The position numbers and the translations under genes are program-made. This document shows, piece after piece, positions 26,999 through 34,804 of a stretch of DNA of 64,000 nt. The stretch's first letter is position 1, and every line of letters begins with the position of its first letter. Under the pieces are notes generated by a model. That model made no database searches, was not told the DNA's origin, and was given only the letters and a program-made list of their open reading frames with translations. The DNA comes from Devosia sp. FJ2-5-3. GTDB lineage: Bacteria; Pseudomonadota; Alphaproteobacteria; Rhizobiales; Devosiaceae. Location of the stretch: positions 2,328,501 through 2,392,500 of the forward strand of contig NZ_CP104007.1 of assembly GCF_029201545.1 (NCBI RefSeq), in the 5' to 3' direction.

Positions 26999-29671
26999 AT
27001 GAAGGTCGTTGTCGTTGAAAGTCCGGCCAAGGCCAAGACAATCAACAAATATCTGGGCAAGGACTATGAAGTCCTGGCCAGCTTCGGCCATGTCCGCGAT
27101 TTGCCGGCCAAGGACGGTTCCGTTCGCCCGGATGAAGATTTCGCCATGTCATGGGAAGTCGACACGGCCGCCAAGAAGCGTATTGCCGACATCGCCGGCG
27201 CACTGAAGAACGCTGACGGCCTGATCCTCGCAACCGACCCTGATCGCGAAGGCGAGGCCATTTCCTGGCACATTCTGGACGTTCTGCGCGCCAAGAAGGC
27301 ACTCAAGAAGGATGTTCCGGTCCAGCGCGTCGTCTTCAACGCGATCACCAAGGATGCCGTGACGGCGGCCATGGCCAAGCCGCGCGACATCGACATGCCG
27401 CTGGTCGACGCCTATCTCGCCCGTCGCGCCCTCGATTATCTCGTCGGCTTCACGCTATCGCCCATTCTGTGGCGCAAGCTGCCGGGCTCGCGTTCGGCCG
27501 GCCGCGTGCAATCGGTGGCGCTGCGTCTGGTGTCAGACCGCGAATCCGAGATCGAAAAATTCAAGGCCGACGAATATTGGTCCGTCGAGGCCCAGCTCAG
27601 CCAATCGGGCAAGAGCTTCCTCGCACGCCTGTTTTCCGTCGACGGCAAGAAGACCGACAAGCTCGACATCAAGACGGGCGAAGATGCCGCCGCGCTGAAA
27701 AAGCTCGTCGAGGCCGGCCAGTTCAATGTCTCCAACGTCGAAAAGAAGCCCACCAAGCGCAATCCCTACGCGCCCTTCACCACTTCGTCGCTGCAGCAGG
27801 ACGCGTCCTCGCGCCTCGGCCTTTCGCCCAGCCGCACCATGCAGGTGGCTCAGCGCCTCTACGAAGATGGTCTGATCACCTATATGCGTACCGACGCCGT
27901 GCAGATGGCCCCTGAGGGCATCGCCATGGCCCGCTCGGTCATCGGCAAATATTTTGGTGACGAATACCTGCCGGAGAAGGCACGCGTCTACCAGACCAAG
28001 GCCAAGAACGCCCAGGAGGCCCACGAGGCCATCCGTCCCACCGACATGTTCAAGCGGCCAGAAAGCCTCAGCATCGATCCCGATCAGCAAAAGCTCTATG
28101 CGCTGATCTGGAAGCGTACGCTGGCCAGCCAGATGGCTTCCGCCGAGATCGACCGCACCAGCGTCGATATCGCCGTCAACGTCCCCGGCCGCGCCGCCAG
28201 CCTGCGCGCCACCGGCTCGGTCGTCACCTTTCCCGGCTTCCTCACGCTCTATGGCGTCGAGGCCAAGACCGATGGCGAAGAGGACGATGACGAGGGTCGC
28301 GAACTGCCCCCGCTCAAGGTCGGCGACAAGCCGGACCTGAAAAAGGTCGAGATCGAGCAGCATTTCACCCAGCCGCCTGCGCGCTACAGCGAAGCGAGCC
28401 TGATCAAGAAGATGGAAGAGCTCGGCATCGGCCGGCCGTCCACCTATGCGGCGACGCTGACCACGCTCAAGGACCGCAATTACGTCAGGCTCGAGGGCAA
28501 GGCGTTGCACCCCGAAGATCGCGGCCGCATCGTCACTGCCTTCCTCGAATCGTTCTTCAACCGCTATGTCGAATACGGCTTTACTGCGGGCCTCGAAGAG
28601 CAACTCGACCAGGTCTCCGCGGGCGAACTCGACTACAAGGTGCTGCTGCGTGACTTCTGGAAGGATTTCACCGCCGCCACCGAAGAGATCAAGGATCTCC
28701 GCGTTTCCGAAGTCCTCGACGCGCTCAACGATCTGCTCGCGGACCACATCTTCCCGCCACGGGAAGATGGCACCGAGCGCCGCCAGTGCCCCACTTGCGG
28801 CACCGGCGTCCTGTCGCTGAAACTGGGCAAATTCGGCGCCTTCATCGGCTGCTCGAACTATCCCGAGTGCAAGCACACGACCCAGCTTTCCGACGCGGCC
28901 AATGGCAATGCGGCGCAGGCCGGCGCAGGCGATGGCGTGCTCGGCACGGACCCGGAGAGCGGCGAGGAAGTTCACCTCAAGTCCGGTCGCTTCGGCCCCT
29001 ATGTCCAGCTCGGCGACGGCAAGGAGCCCAAGCGCTCCTCCCTGCCCAAGGGCTGGGAGCCAGGTTCGCTGACGCTCGAAAAGGCGCTCCAGCTCCTCTC
29101 ACTGCCGCGCGAAGTCGGTCTCCATCCGGAAACCGGTCTGCCGATTTCGGCCGGCCTCGGTCGCTACGGCCCCTTTATCCTGCATGATGGCAAATATGCC
29201 AATCTGCCTGATGTTGAAGAGGTTTTCACCGTCGGCATTAATCGTGCGGTGGATCTCATCGCGCAAAAGGCGGCTGGTGGCTTCAAGCGTGGCGGTGGCG
29301 CAGCCGTGGCCGCAATCCAGACCTTCGAGCACGATGCTGGCCCGATAACGGTCCGCGCCGGTCGCTATGGCCCCTATGTCAACCAGGGCAAGATCAACGC
29401 CACCATCCCCAAGGACGTCAAACCCGAGGATGTCACGCTCGATCAGGCTATCGCCTGGATCGCCGCCCGCGCCGAGGTCACCGGCACTAAGGTGAAAAAG
29501 GCTCCGGCCAAGAAGGCAGCTGCCAAAAAACCCGCAGCGAAAAAGGCGACCACCAAGAAGGCCGCCGCTGACGACGAGGCAGCTGAAAAGAAGCCCGCCG
29601 CCAAAAGAGCCGCCCCTAAAAAGGCCGCCGCCAAAAAGTCCACCGTCACCGACGAAGACGTGCCGTTCTAA
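26999..29671 (+). CDS. topA: DNA topoisomerase I
   Basis: Type IA topoisomerase relaxing negative supercoils. 890 residues: TOPRIM domain starting MKVVVVESPAKAKTINKYLG with DPDREGEA at 80-87, catalytic Tyr at about 295 in LITYMRTD, one clear four-cysteine zinc ribbon (CPTCGTG ... IGCSNYPECK), then three or so Cys-less repeats (SGRFGPYVQLGD, GLGRYGPFILHD, AGRYGPYVNQGK). The last 55 residues are Lys/Ala-rich with KKA/KKP repeats, resembling histone-H1-like tails and probably binding DNA non-specifically. That tail was seen, its role is inferred. Confidence 0.98.
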   Translation: MKVVVVESPAKAKTINKYLGKDYEVLASFGHVRDLPAKDGSVRPDEDFAMSWEVDTAAKKRIADIAGALKNADGLILATDPDREGEAISWHILDVLRAKKALKKDVPVQRVVFNAITKDAVTAAMAKPRDIDMPLVDAYLARRALDYLVGFTLSPILWRKLPGSRSAGRVQSVALRLVSDRESEIEKFKADEYWSVEAQLSQSGKSFLARLFSVDGKKTDKLDIKTGEDAAALKKLVEAGQFNVSNVEKKPTKRNPYAPFTTSSLQQDASSRLGLSPSRTMQVAQRLYEDGLITYMRTDAVQMAPEGIAMARSVIGKYFGDEYLPEKARVYQTKAKNAQEAHEAIRPTDMFKRPESLSIDPDQQKLYALIWKRTLASQMASAEIDRTSVDIAVNVPGRAASLRATGSVVTFPGFLTLYGVEAKTDGEEDDDEGRELPPLKVGDKPDLKKVEIEQHFTQPPARYSEASLIKKMEELGIGRPSTYAATLTTLKDRNYVRLEGKALHPEDRGRIVTAFLESFFNRYVEYGFTAGLEEQLDQVSAGELDYKVLLRDFWKDFTAATEEIKDLRVSEVLDALNDLLADHIFPPREDGTERRQCPTCGTGVLSLKLGKFGAFIGCSNYPECKHTTQLSDAANGNAAQAGAGDGVLGTDPESGEEVHLKSGRFGPYVQLGDGKEPKRSSLPKGWEPGSLTLEKALQLLSLPREVGLHPETGLPISAGLGRYGPFILHDGKYANLPDVEEVFTVGINRAVDLIAQKAAGGFKRGGGAAVAAIQTFEHDAGPITVRAGRYGPYVNQGKINATIPKDVKPEDVTLDQAIAWIAARAEVTGTKVKKAPAKKAAAKKPAAKKATTKKAAADDEAAEKKPAAKRAAPKKAAAKKSTVTDEDVPF

Positions 29672-29711
29672 GAAAATGAGGGCGCGGCGCTCGCGCCACG
29701 CCCACTCTGCT

Positions 29712-29748
29712 CCTCCCCCTTCACAGGGGGAGGCCCGGTGGGGGCTTT
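29712..29748 (+). terminator. Palindromic element, copy 2, acting as topA terminator
   Basis: CCTCCCCC-TTCACA-GGGGGAGG, then GCCCGGTGGGGGCTTTTT. The stem plus T run suits an intrinsic terminator for topA; the wording resembles the element at 24979. Convergent dipeptidase stop is at 29750. Confidence 0.55.
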
Positions 29749-29749
29749 T

Positions 29750-30796
29750 TCACCCCATCGTCCGCCCGATCACGCTCATCCAGTTCCCCAGCGCAATTTT
29801 TCGCACCAGCTCGTCGCCAAACCCCTTGTCGAGCAGCGCCTGGAGCAGTTTCTGCACGCCGGTGACGTCCTTGATCGGCGCCGGCATGGTGGCCCCGTCG
29901 AAATCGCTGCCCAGCGCCACGCCGTCCTCGCCCAGCGCTTCGACCAGCGCCTCGACATGGCGAACCATCAACTCGATTTCCATATCCGGCTCCATCTTGC
30001 CGTCCGGCCGCAAGAAGCCCGTGGCATAATTGAGCCCGACGACGCCACCACTCTCGCGGATGGCGGCCAGCTGCCAGTCCATCAGATTTCGCGTCGATGG
30101 GCAGATGGCATGGACGTTGGAGTGGGTCGCCACCAGCGGCTTGGAGGAGACCGCTGCTACATCGCGAAAACCAGCGGCGTTGAGATGGCTGAGGTCGATC
30201 ATGATCCCCATGCGGTCGCACACGCGGACGAGTTCCTTGCCCGCATCGGAAAGACCCGGCCCGATATCGGGCGTGCTGTCATGGCGGAAGGGTACGCCGG
30301 TGCCAAACGCATTGGCGCGGCTCCAGGTGATGCCCAGCGAGCGGAACCCGGCGGCGTAAAGCACTTCGAGGGCATTGAACTCGGTATCGATCGCCTCGGC
30401 GCCTTCGTGGTGATAGATCGCCGCCAGCTTTCCGGCGTCCATGGCCCCCTGCAATTCGGCTGCGTTGCGGCACACTTGCAGCGCCCCCGCCCGCTCCAGT
30501 TGGAACATCAGCGCCGCCATGCCATTGGTCGTGCGCTGCGCCTCGGCGATGTCGAGCTCGGGCGGCAATTGCCCCCCGGAGGTCGTGGGCGCGGACGCTA
30601 CGGCGCCGAGATTGGTTTTCAGCGGCGGCGGGAACATGGCGAAGAACCCGCCCACCATGCCAGCCGCCTTGGCCCGCGGCAAATCGATATGCGCCTCTGC
30701 CATGCCCTGGGTAAAGAGCTCCACCTTATTGGGGCGCGCGTCATCGAAGAGACGCAGCAACGTATCATTGTGGCCGTCGAAGAAGGGAATGGTCAT
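29750..30796 (-). CDS. Membrane dipeptidase-family (M19) peptidase
   Basis: Zinc-dependent dipeptidase, 348 residues. FFDGHNDTLLR carries the first His/Asp ligands, IDLSHLNAAGFRD and LVATHSNVHAICP the His ligands, and VALGSDFDGATMP the final Asp. The beta-lactam-sensitive renal dipeptidase family in bacteria acts on dipeptides, some with D-residues, and on peptidoglycan fragments. No signal peptide is evident, so probably cytoplasmic. ATG 30796 is the start; a longer frame has only low-complexity residues. Divergent from rnr. Confidence 0.92.
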   Translation of the reverse strand: MTIPFFDGHNDTLLRLFDDARPNKVELFTQGMAEAHIDLPRAKAAGMVGGFFAMFPPPLKTNLGAVASAPTTSGGQLPPELDIAEAQRTTNGMAALMFQLERAGALQVCRNAAELQGAMDAGKLAAIYHHEGAEAIDTEFNALEVLYAAGFRSLGITWSRANAFGTGVPFRHDSTPDIGPGLSDAGKELVRVCDRMGIMIDLSHLNAAGFRDVAAVSSKPLVATHSNVHAICPSTRNLMDWQLAAIRESGGVVGLNYATGFLRPDGKMEPDMEIELMVRHVEALVEALGEDGVALGSDFDGATMPAPIKDVTGVQKLLQALLDKGFGDELVRKIALGNWMSVIGRTMG

Positions 30797-30939
30797 GGAA
30801 TCGCCTGCAGTTGAAGCCCGCATTTCAACCTGCCCCCACCTCTCACCGCAAGGGCGCGGTCTCTCGCGGGCAGGAAGGCAACGTCCCGGCGCTTGAGGCA
30901 TTTGGCAAATGCCGGCTGATCACCTACATATCGCTCAAC

Positions 30940-33225
30940 ATGAAGAACAAAAAACCAATCAAACAAAAGAACACCTCGGGCCCTCGCCGGAGTGAGCAGC
31001 CGCGCGCCGATGCTCTTCCGACGCGCGAGCAGCTTCTCGAAGCTCTTGCCCAGGATGCTGACATCAAGGGCAAGCGCGATCTTGCCAAGGTGTTCGGCAT
31101 TCGCGGCGACATGCGGCGACCCTTCAAGGCGATGCTGGCCGAGCTTGAGGGCGACGGCATCATCACCCGCACCCGCAAGGCGCTGCGGCGCACCGCCGCC
31201 CTGCCCCATGTCACCGTGCTCGACATTCCCTCCGATGCCGATCCCGACAATCTGCATGCCTTCCCGGCGCAGTGGAACGAGGAAGAAGGCGAAAAGCCCC
31301 GCGTCGCCGTCGTTCCCGGCCGTGATGCCCGAGTCGTGCCCGCCCCTGGCGATCGCATCCTCGCCCGCATCGATGCCGGCGATGGCGAAATCCCTGTCTA
31401 CACCGCCAAGCCGATGAAGGTGCTCGACAAGCCCCGTCGCGCCCATATCGGCATCGTCCGCATGGACAATGAAGGCGCCCGCCTCATCCCCATTGATCGC
31501 AAGCAGAAGGAAATGCGCATTCCTCTCGGCGATCTGGGCACCTCCAAGGACGGCGATCTGGTCGAGGTCGAGGTCAAGCTCTCCGGCCGGCTGATGATTC
31601 CGCGTGCGAAGGTGACCAATGTCATCGGCAACCCCGCCTCCGAAGGCGCGGTATCGATGATCGCCATCCACAATCTCGAAATTCCCTATGTCTTCCCCAC
31701 CAGCGTCATCCGCGAGGCCAAAGAAGCAAAGGAAGCCACCCTCAAGGGTAGAGAAGACTGGCGCGACCTTCCCCTCATCACTATCGATCCGCCTGACGCA
31801 AAGGACCATGACGACGCGGTTCACGCCGCGCCCGATGATGATCCGAACAATGATGGCGGCTTTGTCGTCACCGTCGCCATCGCCGACGTCGCCGCCTATG
31901 TCACGCCGGGCTCTGCCCTCGACCGCGAGGCCTATCTGCGCGGCAATTCGGTCTATTTCCCAGACCGCGTCGTGCCCATGCTGCCCGAGCGCATTTCCAA
32001 CGAGCTTTGCTCGCTCAAGGAAGGCGTGCCGCGCGCGGCACTTGCCGTGCGTATGGTGCTCAACGCCGATGGCCGCAAGATCCGCCACAGCTTTCACCGC
32101 ATCCTGATGCGTTCGGCGGCCAAGCTCAGCTATCAGCAGGCCCAGGAAGCCATAGACGGCAATGCCGACGACAAGACCGGGCCGCTGCTCGAGCCCATCC
32201 TGCGGCCGCTCTGGGATGCCTATGGGGCCATGGCCGGGGCGCGCGACAAGCGCGGTCCGCTTGATCTCGACCTGCCCGAGCGCAAGATCATTCTCGACGC
32301 GAAGGGCATGGTCGCCGACATCCGCATCCCCGAGCGGCTCGAAGCCCATCGCCTCATTGAAGAGATGATGATCGCGGCCAATGTCGCGGCAGCCGAAACG
32401 CTCGAACACAAGCGGACGGAACTGCTCTATCGCGTCCATGACGAGCCCTCGTCCGAAAAGCTGCAATCGCTCCGCGACTTCCTCGGCAGCCTCGATATCG
32501 CGGTCAAGAAGTCTGACAATGTCCGCGCGTCCGATTTCAACGGCATCCTCGCCCAGGCCCGCAAGGCCGGCAATGTCGAGCAGGTCAGCGAAATGGTCCT
32601 GCGCAGCCAGGCCCAGGCCGAATATGCGCCAGAGAATTACGGCCATTTCGGTCTCAATCTCGACCGCTATGCGCACTTCACCTCGCCCATCCGCCGTTAT
32701 GCCGACCTCATCGTGCACCGCGGCCTGATCCGGGCGCTGGGTCTTGGGGATGACGGGCTGACCGATCAGGAATCGGCAAAGCTCGCCGGTATCGGCCAGC
32801 ACATCTCGGCCACCGAGCGTCGGGCCATGCTGGCGGAGCGGGAAACCTCCGATCGCCTGCTGGCGCAATTCCTCGCCCAGAAGATCGGGGCGAAATTCGA
32901 GGGGCGAATCTCCGGCGTTACGCGCTCGGGTCTCTTCATCCGCCTGCTCGAAACCGGCGCGGACGGCTTTATTCCGGCCTCTACCCTGGGCCAGGACTAT
33001 TATCGATATGTCGAAGAGCGCCAGGCGATGATCGGCGAACGCACCGGCGAAACCTTTACCCTTGGCGACCGCGTCACCGTGCGGTTGCTCGAAGCGGCAC
33101 CCGTAGCCGGCGCGCTACGCTTCGAACTTTTGTCCGAGGGTGTCCGCGGCAATCCGCCATCTGGTCGTCGCTTGCGGAAAGGGCCATCTAAGAGCTACGG
33201 GCCGAAGGGCCGTAAAAAGAGGTAG
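30940..33225 (+). CDS. rnr: Ribonuclease R
   Basis: Processive 3'-5' exoribonuclease able to degrade structured RNA. 761 residues: winged helix at the N-terminus (TREQLLEALAQ..KRDLAKVFGIRGDMRRPFKA), cold-shock domains, RNB catalytic domain with ITIDPPDAKDHDDAV (catalytic Asp cluster near residues 285-295), YAHFTSPIRRYADLIVHRGLI, and an S1 domain starting FEGRISGVTRSGLFIRL; a Lys/Arg tail ends the protein. ATG 30940 is where similarity begins. DUF983 follows by four bases. Confidence 0.97.
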   Translation: MKNKKPIKQKNTSGPRRSEQPRADALPTREQLLEALAQDADIKGKRDLAKVFGIRGDMRRPFKAMLAELEGDGIITRTRKALRRTAALPHVTVLDIPSDADPDNLHAFPAQWNEEEGEKPRVAVVPGRDARVVPAPGDRILARIDAGDGEIPVYTAKPMKVLDKPRRAHIGIVRMDNEGARLIPIDRKQKEMRIPLGDLGTSKDGDLVEVEVKLSGRLMIPRAKVTNVIGNPASEGAVSMIAIHNLEIPYVFPTSVIREAKEAKEATLKGREDWRDLPLITIDPPDAKDHDDAVHAAPDDDPNNDGGFVVTVAIADVAAYVTPGSALDREAYLRGNSVYFPDRVVPMLPERISNELCSLKEGVPRAALAVRMVLNADGRKIRHSFHRILMRSAAKLSYQQAQEAIDGNADDKTGPLLEPILRPLWDAYGAMAGARDKRGPLDLDLPERKIILDAKGMVADIRIPERLEAHRLIEEMMIAANVAAAETLEHKRTELLYRVHDEPSSEKLQSLRDFLGSLDIAVKKSDNVRASDFNGILAQARKAGNVEQVSEMVLRSQAQAEYAPENYGHFGLNLDRYAHFTSPIRRYADLIVHRGLIRALGLGDDGLTDQESAKLAGIGQHISATERRAMLAERETSDRLLAQFLAQKIGAKFEGRISGVTRSGLFIRLLETGADGFIPASTLGQDYYRYVEERQAMIGERTGETFTLGDRVTVRLLEAAPVAGALRFELLSEGVRGNPPSGRRLRKGPSKSYGPKGRKKR

Positions 33226-33229
33226 CGCT

Positions 33230-33634
33230 ATGTCCGAGCAGGCCACTGTTCTCAACGCCCCTGAAGATCGCAATGTCGGCCAGTCGATCTGGCGCGGGAC
33301 ACTGTGTCGTTGTCCCCATTGCGGCAAGGGCAAGCTGTTCCGCTCCTACCTCAAGGTCGCCGACCAGTGTGCCTCTTGCGGCGAAGAGCTGAAATATCAT
33401 CGCGCTGATGATTTTCCGCCCTATATCGCGATCACCATTGTCGGCCACGTCATCATCTTCCTGATGATGCACATGGACATGGAATATCAGATCAGTCCGA
33501 TGTTCTACCTGCTCACCATGATCCCGCTCGCCATCGTCATGTCCCTGGCTCTCCTGCCCCCGATCAAGGGCGCCATCGTCGGTTGGCAGTGGGCAAGCCG
33601 CATGTATGGCTTCGGCGCCGTCCGCAACGACTGA
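33230..33634 (+). CDS. DUF983 small membrane protein with zinc ribbon
   Basis: 134 residues: RCPHCGKGKLFRSYLKVADQCASCGEEL gives two CxxC pairs (zinc ribbon, about residues 27-53), then two membrane helices (IAITIVGHVIIFLMMHM and FYLLTMIPLAIVMSLALLPPI). DUF983, function unknown, often just after rnr in alphaproteobacteria. AAAGAGG lies a few bases ahead of the ATG and overlaps the rnr stop region, suggesting coupling. Confidence 0.92.
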   Translation: MSEQATVLNAPEDRNVGQSIWRGTLCRCPHCGKGKLFRSYLKVADQCASCGEELKYHRADDFPPYIAITIVGHVIIFLMMHMDMEYQISPMFYLLTMIPLAIVMSLALLPPIKGAIVGWQWASRMYGFGAVRND

Positions 33635-33658
33635 CACGTCGTCGATATCGAAATTCTG

Positions 33659-33696
33659 GCGGCCTCCTGGTGGAAACCGGGAGGCCGCTTTCGTTT
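33659..33696 (+). terminator. Intrinsic terminator after DUF983
   Basis: GCGGCCTCC / GGAGGCCGC arms with an inner GGT/ACC extension, followed by TTTCGTTT. Confidence 0.75.
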
Positions 33697-33711
33697 GTCG
33701 GTTGCCGCCAC

Positions 33712-34128
33712 TCAGGCGAAGCTCGATCCCTCCCTGGCTTTCACCAGGGCCTTGGGCCTGAAGCGCAGCGCCGACCACTCTGCATCCAGGGCAACCTGGC
33801 GCACAGGGCGGTAGCCAGCGGCCGCAAGCGCCTCCCAGCCCCTGTCCCGCGTCAACCCGATGCTCCTGCCCGTCTCGCCCTTGCGGTAGGCGACCCAGAG
33901 CAGCCCATCAGGCGGCAACTCCTTGAGGATGCGCGGGGTCATGGCCTCCACCTCGGCGGCAGAGCTGAAACAGGCTATGACGCCGTCATAATAGGAATCG
34001 CCGTGCACCAGCTCGACCTCGGCACCGGCGCTCAATTCCTCGGCAATCGTTTGGGGCACATTGATCAGCCAGAGCTTTGTGCCCGAGGCAATCTGCAGTT
34101 TATGCAGCAGTTCAGTCGGCGCGGCCAT
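33712..34128 (-). CDS. DUF3052-like hypothetical protein
   Basis: 138 residues of alternating alpha/beta character: ELLHKLQIASGTKLWLINVPQ, VIACFSSAAEVEAMTPRILKELPPDGLLWVAYRKG, then DRGWEALAAAGYRPVRQVALDAEWSALRFRP. The SGTKLWLINVP opening and the LLWVAYRK strand fit proteins carrying DUF3052, whose role is unknown. The call to that family is from general pattern only. Divergent from rpmG across 120 bases. Confidence 0.72.
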   Translation of the reverse strand: MAAPTELLHKLQIASGTKLWLINVPQTIAEELSAGAEVELVHGDSYYDGVIACFSSAAEVEAMTPRILKELPPDGLLWVAYRKGETGRSIGLTRDRGWEALAAAGYRPVRQVALDAEWSALRFRPKALVKAREGSSFA

Positions 34129-34157
34129 TTCCGCTCCCTCCAGACAACGCTATTGTC

Positions 34158-34185
34158 TTGACAACTGGTGGCAAATCCGTAGGTT
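34158..34185 (+). promoter_or_regulatory. rpmG: Candidate promoter of rpmG
   Basis: Perfect TTGACA (34158-34163), 16-base spacer, TAGGTT (34180-34185), 64 bases upstream of the rpmG ATG. Confidence 0.55.
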
Positions 34186-34248
34186 GCGCCCAAATTCCGG
34201 CGCTGCCTCGGCTCGCGGCGCCTTTCGTTTTGTGAAGGACCGCGAACT

Positions 34249-34416
34249 ATGGCAAAAGCCGCCACTATCAAGATCAAGCTCGTGTCGACTGCCGATACCG
34301 GCTTCTTCTACGTGACCAAGAAGAACGCCCGCACCCAGACCGAAAAGCTGGCGTTCAAGAAGTACGATCCGGTCGTGCGCAAGCACGTCGAATTCAAGGA
34401 AGCCAAGATCAAGTAA
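34249..34416 (+). CDS. rpmG: 50S ribosomal protein L33
   Basis: 55-residue large-subunit protein: [40 protein letters not shown], ending FKEAKIK, the standard alphaproteobacterial L33. It lacks the CxxC pairs of the zinc-binding (C+) form, so it is the zinc-independent type. Preceded by a good promoter and closed by a perfect terminator, hence a single-gene unit. Confidence 0.98.
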   Translation: MAKAATIKIKLVSTADTGFFYVTKKNARTQTEKLAFKKYDPVVRKHVEFKEAKIK

Positions 34417-34435
34417 TCTTGCTTTCACTGCAATA

Positions 34436-34473
34436 GCGAAAAGGCCCTGCAAGCGATTGCGGGGCCTTTTCGC
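34436..34473 (+). terminator. Intrinsic terminator of rpmG
   Basis: Twelve perfect pairs: GCGAAAAGGCCC (34436-34447) with GGGCCTTTTCGC (34462-34473), then TTTC. Confidence 0.85.
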
Positions 34474-34564
34474 TTTCGGCCGTCCATTCGCATCGGGCCC
34501 TCACAAATGCTAGCAGTCTGCTAACGAATTCGGCACATTGGTGTCAGATTTGGGGAGCAGACAA

Positions 34565-34618
34565 GGCTGGTCCGGAGCAGCACTTGAAGAGGCCACTCTC
34601 GCCGCTTCCGGACCAGCC
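34565..34618 (-). terminator. Strong hairpin just past the stop of the proposed 45-codon gene
   Basis: Twelve perfect pairs (GGCTGGTCCGGA / TCCGGACCAGCC) extended by two GC/GC pairs and an inner AGAG-GCCA-CTCT hairpin. It begins three bases after the TAG at 34622. There is no T run on either side, so it may be a stabilising 3' structure rather than a true terminator. Confidence 0.45.
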
Positions 34619-34621
34619 GCC

Positions 34622-34759
34622 CTACGGGACCCAGGCGTTGCGGCGGACCCAGGTAAAGCCGTAGGGAACTGTCGCAGCTGGATTTTTTCCTGCGCTGCTG
34701 TCTGAAACGACCCTACGCCTGCCGGCCGCAAACGCAAGAAAATCCCAGCCACGGCTCAC
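34622..34759 (-). CDS. Proposed small protein, 45 residues, unknown function
   Basis: Reading the minus strand from GTG 34759 to TAG 34622 gives MSRGWDFLAFAAGRRR, VVSDSSAGKNPAATVP and YGFTWVRRNAWVP. The composition (three Trp, aromatic ends, Arg cluster, no long low-complexity run) looks like a real protein, unlike the other readings of this stretch. A perfect TATAAT lies 16 bases upstream (34775-34780), giving an almost leaderless mRNA, and a strong hairpin follows the stop. No Shine-Dalgarno is visible. Located between the rpmG terminator and the end of pleD, on pleD's strand. No family recognised; two overlapping larger frames on this strand read as low complexity. Confidence 0.5.
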   Translation of the reverse strand: MSRGWDFLAFAAGRRRVVSDSSAGKNPAATVPYGFTWVRRNAWVP

Positions 34760-34774
34760 CGCAACCGTTTGTTA

Positions 34775-34780
34775 ATTATA
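34775..34780 (-). promoter_or_regulatory. Consensus -10 element for the small gene
   Basis: TATAAT on the minus strand, unusually exact for this GC-rich sequence; a weak -35 (TTGGCC, 15-base spacer) precedes it just past the pleD stop at 34805. Confidence 0.45.
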
Positions 34781-34804
34781 ACCGATAACCCTAACGGCCA
34801 AAGT

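Noticed and set aside
29480..29660. Tandem Lys/Ala codons at the end of topA as a possible tandem-repeat element
   Set aside because: The repeats are imperfect at DNA level and in frame; they form the basic tail of topoisomerase I, known in many GC-rich bacteria.
30793..32868. 691-residue frame antisense to rnr
   Set aside because: rnr is unambiguous; the reverse frame is a compositional shadow.
34565..34618. Resemblance of GGTCCGGA-GCAGC to the SRP RNA apical motif
   Set aside because: The SRP signature needs the GGAAGG tetraloop region with AGCAGCC; here the bases pair in a long 12-pair stem instead and the AAGGA is missing.
34772..34798. Possible CtrA site TTAATTATAACC in the rpmG-pleD gap
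   Set aside because: Only one TTAA; the second half is not TTAA at the right spacing, and pleD starts 1.4 kb away. Better read as TATAAT for the small gene.
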